A stretch of 64,000 nt of DNA from Potentilla sterilis. Lineage: Eukaryota; Streptophyta; Magnoliopsida; Rosales; Rosaceae. Shown here one piece after another: positions 22,813 through 32,249 of this stretch. Each line of letters opens with the position of its first letter. Position 1 is the first letter of the stretch. Below the pieces are notes generated by a model that saw nothing but the letters and a program-made list of their open reading frames with translations, was not told the origin of the DNA and ran no database searches. Both the position numbers and the translations under genes were made by a program. Where the stretch lies: NCBI GenBank assembly GCA_963682095.1, contig OY821763.1, forward strand, positions 41,971,190 to 42,035,189. The letters run 5' to 3'.

Positions 22813-23602
22813 ATTAAACAATACCCAAATTATTGGTCATTCTAATTTTCCATACCTCACATATGGAAACTATCGCATGAGTACACACCGTCATTGACGG
22901 TGTTAACTAGACTGTCACTTCTAATATTTTGAGGGGTAAATTAGTCTCACATTTTCCGTCAATGTCATATCTCTTCGGTCAGTCATTTGGTTGTTGGTTT
23001 TTGGACATCTACATTATGCAATATATGTAGATTTATTTTGTAATTAAGAACTTCAGGTTGTTTGTAATATTTAAGCAAGTTTATTCACTTTATTATGGAA
23101 TGAGATGTGTTTTGGTAGTTTAGAATGTTTTTAAATTTTTCTATTTATGGACTGATTTGTGGTAGTTTAACTTTTCTTTTGTACTATGCCATCAATTCTG
23201 CAGGTTTTAGTTAGTTACAGACTTTTTTTTTTCTTTTTCTTCTAAAAGAAGATCAAAGGGTTTCACACCTACTCCCTTGTTGTTGTGACTCAAACCTAGG
23301 ACCTAATAACATAATTTATAGATAATGGTGCTCTTACTACTTGAGCTATCCCATTTTGTTAGTTAAAGACATGATTTTGGAGAAAAAACGGTTTTTAGAG
23401 TCAACTGACTCGCCAACGACATTTGGAAATAAAGGGGACAAACTTACCTCTCAAAATATTAGAAGTAGCAGCTTATTTAACACCGTCAATGACGATGTGT
23501 ATCGAAATTGGGTCGAAGCCAAAAACTGAGGTACGCATGCGATAGTCTCCATACGTAAGATATGAAAAATTAGAATGGCCAATAATTTAGGTATTGTTTA
23601 AT
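22813..23602. mobile_element. Inner element with long inverted repeats
   Basis: The arms match as inverted complements. The left arm reads ACAATACCCAAATTATTGG...CATACCTCAC...GACGGTGTTAA...CTTCTAATATTTTGAG (22,818 to about 22,940) and the right arm is its complement (about 23,450-23,598). The arms are about 130-190 bp. TTAA (or TA) flanks both ends. Comparison with the outer element's right end shows it inserted into the outer left terminus. No coding capacity is seen. Confidence 0.7.
23223..23357 (-). mobile_element. tRNA-derived SINE
   Basis: On the minus strand it has GGGATAGCTCAAGTAG (A box) and GGTTTGAGTCAC (B box), spaced as in a tRNA promoter, and ends in an A-rich tail. It is flanked by 13-bp direct repeats GTTAGTTACAGAC (23,210-23,222) and GTTAGTTAAAGAC (23,358-23,370) with one mismatch. 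It shares its body with the SINE at 36,288-36,407. Confidence 0.88.
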
Positions 23603-23982
23603 GAGAGAAAATGACCATTTAGTGCTAATTTGACCCCCTCATTACCCATTACAATGACCATCTTATTTTCTCCCATATTGAACATAAGATAACAACTATA
23701 TTGCCCATTTAAACAAATCTTTTTCAACCCTAGTACAATTTTAATTTTTTTCTATCTTTTTTGTCCTTCTGTCTTATCTAACAGATTTTTGAATTATAAT
23801 GTGTTGAGAAAGTGGAAGATAAAGAAACTTTGCCAAAATGTCACCCAACTCCACCGGGGCCCCATGGCCGGTCACAGGAGCCGCCGGAGCCTAGTCGCCG
23901 GATTCCGGTCACCAAATTTTTTTTGCCGGAATTTTTTTTTATTTATTTATTTTTTCGCCGGATTTTTTTTTTTCAATATTAA

Positions 23983-24352
23983 ATTACTGACTCTAACTTT
24001 AAGCATGTTACTGACTCTCAGTAATCAGATTACTGACCCCCAGTAAGCACATACAAATTCCAGATTTTCAGTAATCATGTTACTGACCCCTGATTACTGG
24101 TCAGGTTACTGACCCCCAGTAAGCAATTTACATATTCCAGATTCTCAGTAATCAGGTTACTGACCCCCATTAATCAGGTTACTGACCCTCAGTAATCAGG
24201 TTATTAGTGGTTACTGACCCCCAGTAAGCAATTTACATCTTCCAGATTTTCAGTAACCAAGTTACTGACCCCCAGTAATCAGGAACTGACCCCCAGTAAT
24301 CAGGTATTAGTGGTTACTGGGGGTCAGTAATCAAGTTACTTGGGGTCAGTAA
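23983..24352. repeat. Minisatellite built on TTACTGACCCCCAGTAATCAGG
   Basis: The word TTACTGAC starts at 23,983, 24,008, 24,030, 24,080, 24,105, 24,157, 24,179, 24,211 and 24,262, giving steps of about 22 and about 50 bp. This is a two-level repeat in which long units also carry AAGCAATTTACATNTTCCAG. The final copies (from about 24,315) are inverted. Confidence 0.85.
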
Positions 24353-24721
24353 TACGAAGGTGAAGAAGAATAAGACGATGAATAAGAATACAAAAGTCTG
24401 CAAAAGTCTGCTACACGGCTCCGACCAAGACGCCGGACCCAAGGCGCTGGACCCAGGGGGCTATTTAACATAAAGGGGAATTTTTTTACATTTTACATTG
24501 TTACATGCGTGGTTAAACAACTCCAAGAACAACACTACAAACAACTACAATATCTTCACTCATGTGAATCACAAAAAGGAAATCAGCAATGAAAACCCAA
24601 GACAGATCCTTCACTCACAACAATGGAGACTCTACACTCGGACTTGGCCTCCACGTGGTGGGTAAAAAAATGCATGACCCGAACCCGACCCGCCATATGG
24701 AATCTCGACTAAATCTCCCAA

Positions 24722-24907
24722 TTAGCCGCGAAACCCGTTAAGCCCATCACCAAGCTCGGGGGAGCCCAATGGGCCGGAGTAGAGGAGCTGGAGGGTGGAG
24801 TCGTTGTGGCGGAAGGCGGCGCGGTTGGGGTTGCGGACGGCGACGAATTGGGAGAAGGTGAAGTTGACGGTGGAGTTGAAGAGAGAATGGGGGATCTGAT
24901 CGATCTC
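24722..24907 (-). pseudogene. Captured fragment of an LEA_2/NHL-type gene
   Basis: The minus strand is open for about 60 codons to a TAA at 24,722-24,724. The first 45 codons (from 24,907) read as a coherent domain piece containing LFNSTVNFTFSQFVAVRNPN and STLQLLYSG. NPN preceded by a beta-strand pattern is characteristic of LEA_2/NDR1-HIN1-like proteins. The match breaks off after LLYSG and the remainder looks like random translation. A partial second copy of the VRNPNRAAF-coding stretch occurs at about 24,972-25,000. The fragment is too short to be functional. Confidence 0.6.
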
Positions 24908-25305
24908 TGAAAACAGTAGCTGTTGCGGTTGGGGTTGGGGTTGCAGACTACTACTGATGCGGTTGGGATCTTGGAAGGCGGCGCGGTTGGGGTTGCGGAC
25001 TGCTGCTGCTCTCGATCCAGCTAGCTGTAGCTGCTGCTTGGTAATTTTGGGGGTTAGGGTTTGTTAGAGGATGCGGGAAAAGAGAGAGAGAGGAGAGAGA
25101 GAGAGAAAGATATATATGGTTTTAGTATAGGGTTGTTAGGTAATTTTCCTAACATTCATTGATCTTGGATATAAACATTGGAATGGGCAATTTTTAACCT
25201 TTTTTTATGCAAATGGTTTTTTCCCCTTGTTTAATTGAATTTCTCAAGTACTATTGTAGCTTATTTCAAAGAGAATTGACCTTGTATATGTTTTGATTGT
25301 TGGTG

Positions 25306-25385
25306 ATCCTACCTCTGAGTGGATCAAGTCGGAGGTGTCGAGGAGGCGGTGAAGGTCTGATTCGAGGTCAAAGAGGTGAATGCAA
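25306..25385 (-). other. Exon-like fragment of unknown origin
   Basis: On the minus strand an open stretch reads FDLESDLHRLLDTSDLIHSE and is followed by GTAGGATC, a plausible donor. Codon choice looks protein-like, but no family is recognised and no start is seen. It could be a captured or relict exon. Confidence 0.3.
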
Positions 25386-25788
25386 TCAAAACAGTAAAAC
25401 AAAGTCGATCATCTCATACAACCTTGTCAAGCAAATCAAATTGAAATGATCACATGATCAAAACGTCACAGTTGCCATATGAAACATTCATAGCCACAAT
25501 ATCGATTGTATTTAAAGATGCTACTTTTGAATTCACTAACATAAGTTTCATGTTACATATCACCATCAGTCATCACTATCTTGTCTAGCCATACAAGACA
25601 CTTGTCAAAAACACTTCCTACTGGTTTGTGATTTAAAACATGCAGTTGCACAAATCTAAGAGTAGAAAAGGCTGCATCTTCCCAATTTGGCACATAAACA
25701 TGAGCCAAACATGAGCGGATTCAAATCCACACCATCAACAACAACAACAACAAAAACTCCATTTTATTCAGATTTTAACCCTCCAAAA

Positions 25789-26900
25789 TCAAACGTAACA
25801 CCCCACTAGCCCCACCTTTAGGCCAGGGCGTCCGCCGTACTTTTCGTCCGGAATGTCCATCCCTACCGGTTCATCATGCACGGTTTTCTCGCCAGTATCG
25901 GGATCCACAACCGTCTTAGACACCATTTCCCCCACCTCCATCAACTTCTGGGCTACAAGCTCATCGTCCGCATCGATAGTCTGATCCAATGGTAGCGCCA
26001 CCCGCGGAAGAACAGTTGAAGGCTAATAATCCAAACGGTTAGCACACAGAAGTGGGCCACCAGTAGCCCTAGAACAAAAAAAAATACATAGACCAAAGCA
26101 AGAGAAAAATATGACGGGACACACACCGGGTTTCTTCCCCAACCCGCATATCTCAAGGACGTTCCAGCGGATGAAGTTGTACGAGCTCCGGCTCATTCCG
26201 TCCCAACAACCAAAAATACGAGCTATCCGCCTCCTCTCCACATCGGCCTGACTGTACGACTGATCATTGATAGCTTGGTAAGTCCCCGGGACGCGGTAAA
26301 ACCTCGAGTTACGCTGCCATCTCCCGCAAACCGTCACCACCTGTTTCCTCCACCCGTGTGCGGTCCAGGACGACAGATGAGTGATGGCTGGATTATAATC
26401 CCGCGCACCAAAGGTCAGACAACCGCCGGAGTGAACCTTTCTGCAGTAAAAAATCTTGTACAGCGCCCTGAATTCGTTAACCGTGGGCCACCTCATATTG
26501 CAAATACTATACAAGCATCCGAGGCTGAGCAGTTGCTCCATTGATTGCGAGGAAGCTAGGCGGGAGAAAGGTTTATCATACTCAACACGTACTGAACGAA
26601 CTGAGGCAGTGGCAAAGAGAGGCCGTGACGCATCTGGTCTTCAAACACGGCAACCCAACCTTCCTCCAGGTTGCAGGCCAGTTCACTAGGATAGAGCGCC
26701 CGGAGCCTTATCGACCGATCGATACTCCACCTCGCCCGGAAGTCTTCTATCTCGCCAGGGGTCATGCTGCGGTAAGGCTCATCGCAAAAAACTGTCATCC
26801 CACCATCTGAGATCATGTGCTGACTTGCTCGCCCTCTCACCCTATCGGCGGCACCCAGCGCGGCGTGATTTACGGGGTTACTTGACTCTCTAGATTTCAT
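25789..26900 (-). pseudogene. Antisense accessory ORF (Transposase_28, 'putative gypsy type')
   Basis: From ATG 26,900 the protein runs into MTPGEIEDFRARW, ACNLEEGWVAVFEDQ and HGLSLPLPQFVQYVLSMINL, then stops at TAG where the relative has Gln. After a one-base shift it continues with EQLLSLGCLYSICNMRWPTV, NEFRALYKIFY and RVPGTYQAINDQSY to about 26,120. A GT-bounded intron follows, then a short exon piece (26,001-25,789; DDELVAQKLMEVGEMVSKTV). The PTVNEFRALYK pattern is the hallmark of the Transposase_28 domain, known from additional ORFs of Tat-lineage retrotransposons. The function of these ORFs is unknown. Confidence 0.8.
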
Positions 26901-27289
26901 GTCTAGCCCAGTAAGGAAATTTGCTGCGGGGGTTGAGATCGGGTGTTGCGGATATGTTCTCTAGACAGGTCCTCGTCGCATGGACACAATGGGCAGAGCA
27001 GAGCGAAGATCGAAGGATCTTATAGGCTGCGCAACCATCCCCTGAACACAAAAAAAAAACAATTAGGGTATTCCAAAAGGCAAGGCAATCACAGCCGCTA
27101 ATCTCCGCCAAAGAGGTCAGTCCACGTAACTCACCATGGACACATCGACAATCTCTCAGCCGTTAGATGACAAGATTGAGGGACTCCTCCATTTAAAACA
27201 ACACAGTGCTACAACATCCACCTGTCTTACACGTAGAGCCCGACGCCTCCTACCTCACGTTTTATCTCACCACTAGGCGAATGACTAAA

Positions 27290-28240
27290 GCCAAGTAACA
27301 ACGGCTCGGTATTCCCCAGAAGAACTCTTCCTCTAACACAGGAGACTTCTTCCCGCAGGCTAGAAACCTTGCACGATTATTATTGTTACCCTCGAAACAT
27401 TCCAACAAGTACGGGGCACTCTTAACATATATTCTAACGGTACGGGGCATTCCACCGGTTGAATTTATTCCACATTTACAGCCAAACGTCTAGATACCCC
27501 ACCGGGAGAAGTCTTCCTCCAGCATAGGAAACCTCTCCCCGCAGGCTAAAAACTCTGCAGCAATATTATGTACAGACTACGATATTCCAAAAGTAGTGCC
27601 TACTCCAGTTCAACGATTTCTAGTCCTCGATCCATCCAGCTTTAACTATTGGATGCGGCATCGCACCGACCATACTCACACTGGCTTACCGCTCTCCTAT
27701 GGAATAACCGGTTCAGCCAACTGAGACATCCCTAGGAACAGCTGTATACGACCTAACGGATCAAATGTACCACCGGGCTTTATAAACCCGAGAGACTTGT
27801 TCCTCTAACACAGGACAACTCTTCCCGGCAAGCTAAAAATCATGCACATACTTCCCACCTGCAGGACCAAATGCAGCGACGTTGGGGACGACAACCAAGG
27901 ACTACTCCTGGCCACGCCACCCCACCGGGAGACTTGATCCTCTCATACATGACAACTCTTCTCGCATGCTAAAAACTCTGCACAATACTATAGGCATGTA
28001 AGAACAAAGGCTGGGAAACCAATCGGGAATGTTGACCGGTGCCAACACAGGACCGCTTCACCCCGGGAGACTTGATCCTCTCATACAGGACAACTCTTCA
28101 CGCAGGCTAAAAACCCTGCACATCCTATATGCCTGCAGTAACAAAAGCAGCCGGAAACGACAGGAACGGCCACCGATGCTCTCTCGACCACGCTACCCAC
28201 CGAGAATTCCTCTAACACAGGCCAAGTTCCTCGGTTTTAC
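27290..28240. repeat. Irregular array of a motif of about 60 bp in the Tat element
   Basis: The unit, about GGGAGACTTGATCCTCTCAT followed by ACAGGACAACTCTTCCCGCA and GGCTAAAAACCCTGCACA, recurs near 27,320, 27,505, 27,790, 27,930, 28,060 and (partly) 28,205, at uneven spacing. No ORF fits it. The same units occur in the relative at 49,560-50,150. Confidence 0.75.
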
Positions 28241-28628
28241 ATTTCACCACGTCACTCACTGTTTACGTTAACCGATGTCCTCTGCGGCTACGGTTCTCAA
28301 ACATGGGGGACTCGTTCATCCCATTCGCTATATTCACCGGGATTTCCCGGAACATAGCATGGCGGATTTCAACGTCACATTATCATCTCACGTACTACAT
28401 CTTGTACTCATATGCAACTATCAGCATCAACATCATCACCATGCATTCATCACATTATGCATCATCATAACAGGTTTATTCGAACACCCGGCCAAACCCA
28501 ATCTTAAACGCGGACTTGCGGAACTAGGGTACAGGTCGGTAAGTGCCCCAACGGGTCTGCGGGCCTGTAAAGGAAGACATATTTAAGTCCCCATTCAATA
28601 TGGCACTTGACCGGGAACTTAGGAAACT

Positions 28629-29092
28629 TGTTGACAGTAGCCATAGAGAGGCTACCCAAGCCCCCAAACCCGCAGCCAGCACTCCTGGACCCGACTCAGG
28701 GCCTGGGGCCAGAGCATAAACAACTGCACCCGCGCCCGGACAGGTCTTACCTGCTACCTGGGTCCGGGGACCGGGAATGGCAGCTCCCCAAACAGGGGCC
28801 GAAACAGTACAATAATATGTGCAGAAGGGGATCAGTCCCACATCGAAGGATGATGTCAGTCCTCACACCCGACAGCCTATATAAGGGCCTCAACTGCCAT
28901 CATTAAGAGATAATCAATACTCCAACTACCAATTCCCGCTTAAGTTATCAGTTTACTCCAACTATACTGACTTAGGCATCGGAGCGGAATAGACCAGCCC
29001 CGTCCGGTATTCCATTAGTTAGCAGGGTTTGCAGGCAGAAATCATACAAATATCCACCAGTATCTGTGAGTCTACGGGTTCAGACAGAAACA
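28629..29092 (+). repeat. 3' LTR of the truncated Tat-type element
   Basis: It runs TGTTGACAGTAGCC to CAGACAGAAACA, 464 bp, nearly the same length as the 465-bp LTR at 43,335-43,799. It contains CCTATATAAGGGCC as a TATA core. Confidence 0.88.
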
Positions 29093-30430
29093 CCCTGTAA
29101 ATTACATAAATTACATAACTAGCTAAACTTTACCCTACGAGGTCCGCTTATTTCGAACTCAGCAATTACATCATTATTATCAATATTATCCGCATATGTC
29201 CTTTCAATATAAAGAACTATTGAATCATTAAAAAAATCTATTTAACACGATTGCATAAAATCTACTCAAATAGAAATGACAACAATTAAATGAAAGTAAT
29301 ACAGTATTTAACACGATTGCATAAATTAGGATAACATGATCAGAGGCAAGTCTAAGGCAGTGGAACAAATCCCAAGCGTCTGCCTCTAAATAAGTACCAA
29401 TGGAAGACTTGATCACATCCCGTCATCCCCCACATTCAGTTTCACAAAGCAACAGGAATTACATATAAGACCACATACTAGATTGGTGCAAAGGATATCT
29501 ATAGTTGAGATTCAAGAGAAGTCAGTTTATAAACTTAAGTGAGAAAGTGAGCTGGCATAATTTTTGGAGGCCAAGACCAGATATGGCTCAAAGATTTGCA
29601 ACTGGTGCGATGATTATCATAAAGTACACAGAGAGCCAATCCTAATCCAACATCCTTGAACACATAAAATCTAGCTGATGAATAAACAAGTCTGCCTACA
29701 CTTTCAGACCCTTGAAATTTCAACCCAATTGTTGGTTGAAACCTTGACAAATTCCACAGCCTTATAATTAGAAACCATATTTGGGTTCCTCAATATGAGA
29801 GGTCCCGTCAAGCAAAGCATCAATTTGATTGATCAACCCGAACGATATCTATTTATGAAACACATTAGAACAACTCATCCCCATCTATTTGCCAATGGAG
29901 CGACAGCCAACCTCATTACTAATCACAATTTACAGACCCAACACTCCTAGCATAAAGAGTTTCTTACATGGTTAAAGACCATATAACACTTTATTTAAGC
30001 AAAGAAAGAGTTCCATTATAACCACCCAAAGTGAGTGTTGGCAGGGAAGTAGTTTCCGCAAACCACCAACCAATCTTCGTTTCGTAATCTCATCACCCGA
30101 TACGGAAAACTAGAGTAGGGCAATAACAATGACTATGGCTAGAGAATAGAGGATCAGATTGACCTCACATACCAACTGAGATTAAGAGTTTCAAAATTGA
30201 CAATGACTATGGCTAGATCTCCTCATCTTCTCAAAATTGAAACACACTATGCAAATTAGAGCACAACCCTCATCAGAAATCATTCACAAATTCAGATATA
30301 ACCCGTCAAAAATTCAAACCCAGAAACCCAATACAACCCATTAAACGCTTCAAGAACCAAACTTTCAAAGACCCTTAAGAGCAACAAAGTATGGAAGTAT
30401 GGAACCCAGAAAAAACTTACCAATCAGATA
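29093..30430. other. Non-coding DNA, possibly introns or UTR of a minus-strand transcript
   Basis: No coding region is recognised. On the minus strand at about 30,430-30,600 there is a G/C-richer segment ending in a good donor (GTAAGTTTTTT near 30,420), which could be a first exon of a transcript running leftward. Nothing downstream identifies a product; the gene may be non-coding or truncated by the Tat element. Confidence 0.3.
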
Positions 30431-30600
30431 ACCCAATCCCAAACCTGCGTTTGGGAGATTTGATCGAAGATGATGATGGAAAATTGGAAATACAATGGAG
30501 TTGGCTGCAGCCTGCAGGAGTCTTTCTTTCAGATGGCTGGGACTCTGGGAGCCTGGGACGCAGCCCACGCAGGGACTCAGTGTTCTTCTAAAAAAAAATT

Positions 30601-31740
30601 TCTCCTCCCCAAAAATAATTTTGGGCTAAAGCCCACATACCCCACAAGCTGGATCCGCCCTTGTCCCCACTTTCAGATAACCTCTCATTTTGCAGTATTT
30701 ACTTTCTCTCTACACACGTAGAGTGTGTTTGTAACTAGTATTGTTGGTATCATGGATTTCTGTTATCATTTCATTTTCATTCATTCTCAAAATGTAAAAA
30801 AGATATCATGCACTTCACTAGCAATGGATAATGGCAAGTACAATTTTCTACACTACATAATCAATTTTCTATATATGTAATGAACTATGAGAAAGTGCTC
30901 ACATTATGTCTATTTAAAAAATTAAGTGATCACATTCAAAATTCTTACGCTATGAACATATTATGCTATGATATACATTTGATTTCGATTCCTACATATA
31001 TAAGTCGATTTTGATCCAAATTTCAATTATAGCACGTACATGTATATCTAATAATTTTAGAATTAACGACATGATTGTAGTCTAGAAACAAAAAGTACCT
31101 ACTAGAGTTCATATACACCATTATTGTATATAATTAATTGGGAGTAATTATGATTGGTCTTATAAATTGTAATTTCCTCCAATATTTTACACTATGAAGA
31201 ACCTACATACAAAGAGCAAACTTTCATAATAAAAGTGTTCATGTACTTCTATTGAAATGACATATGGATGCTAAGAGAAAAGAACAAAAGAATCATGTTC
31301 ATTGGGACATTGTAAAATTACCTGAAAGGAAAGATTGTTGCCAACCTAAGTGACAACGTTTCTAACAAAATTTGCAAAGTGGTTGAAAGAAATGTCTTCA
31401 TTCTTTAAATATTCTAGCTAACAAATTTAGTGTCTGCATAAGGTACATAAGGCTCCAAAAGTCCTTGATGTAATTAATAATAATTTAGAGTCTCATTCTA
31501 CACCAACTCGATCAGGATTCAATTAAACAACGACCGTCAATCCAAACACTCGCTCTTCGTTAAAAACATCAGCAAGTTTTGTTGGCGTACTTGTCTTTGT
31601 AACTCGTTTTATATTTTACATGTAGAATTTAATTTTCCTTTTTTTAGTCTAATTTAAAAAAAAAAATTCTTTTTTGTTTTCATCCTGACTTTACTTTCCA
31701 TAAACGATCAAAATATCTAACGATCAAAATATCTAGATAT
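30601..31740. other. A/T-rich intergenic DNA
   Basis: No gene, terminal repeats or tandem array was recognised here. Confidence 0.6.
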
Positions 31741-31742
31741 AA

Positions 31743-31784
31743 TGACGTCATATCCAAGTGGGCCGACGAGACCAAAATTAGGGT
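31743..31784 (+). promoter_or_regulatory. Promoter elements of the SR gene: TGACGTCA, site II and telo-box
   Basis: TGACGTCA (31,743-31,750) is a palindromic bZIP site. TGGGCC (31,759-31,764) is a site II/TCP-type element, and AATTAGGGTT (31,775-31,784) is an inverted telo-box. Site II next to a telo-box is common in promoters of growth- and RNA-related plant genes. They lie about 80-120 bp upstream of the presumed leader exon. Confidence 0.55.
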
Positions 31785-32249
31785 TACAACTAGTTTAGAA
31801 AGCTCATACGGCGCCGTTTCATGTACTTTTCTTTCTGGTAGAGACGAGTGTTTCGGGACTTCGGGTTTGTCTTTGGAGCTTTCAAACTTCAAAGTATTTC
31901 ACGAGCTGTTGGCGCAACCACTTCAACTAGGGTTCCTCTGAGCTTGCAGGGAAAGTACTCCAAGGTACTAAAGCTCAGATCTTTAATATCTTCAACTTAA
32001 AACTACTACCTTGTGTCATTCAAGAACCAACCTTTTGGTTTAGTTTAGTTTGTTTTCTTCATGATATAAACATTTTGTGATCCTCAATTTCACTACTTGG
32101 ATTCACTTTCTTATTTGTTTAACTAGATCACTGGTAAAGTAAAATTGACTGTTGTTTTGATTCATATGGAGCTCACTGAGTGCTTGTATTTACTTAATTG
32201 TGTTGGTTTTAAATCTGGTAGGGCAAACAAAGATTGGAGCTTGAAGAAA

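Larger units (their letters stand above)
22805..25243. mobile_element. Inverted-repeat DNA element with a captured gene piece (Pack-MULE-like)
   Basis: The outer ends are GAAATTCAATTAAACAA (22,805-22,821) and its exact complement at 25,227-25,243. Beyond the inserted inner element, the left end continues GAGAAAATGACCATTT at 23,605-23,620. The right end read inward has GGGGAAAAAACCATTT, and both ends then share CCCATTnCAATG at a similar distance. The terminal repeats are therefore about 75 bp and imperfect. AGTATTATG on the left and AGTACTATT on the right are a weak 9-bp duplication candidate. The interior holds a fragment resembling a host LEA_2/NHL gene, a minisatellite and no transposase. 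Mutator-like is the best guess because capture of gene pieces is typical of that superfamily. Confidence 0.6.
25789..29092 (+). mobile_element. Truncated Ty3/gypsy Tat-type element (accessory gene plus 3' LTR)
   Basis: The 3' LTR (28,629-29,092) matches the LTRs of the fuller relative at 43,335-51,281. Upstream on the opposite strand is the same accessory gene. Gag, pol and the 5' LTR are absent to the left, so the copy is 5'-truncated. The left limit given is the edge of recognisable homology, not a proven breakpoint. Confidence 0.8.
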
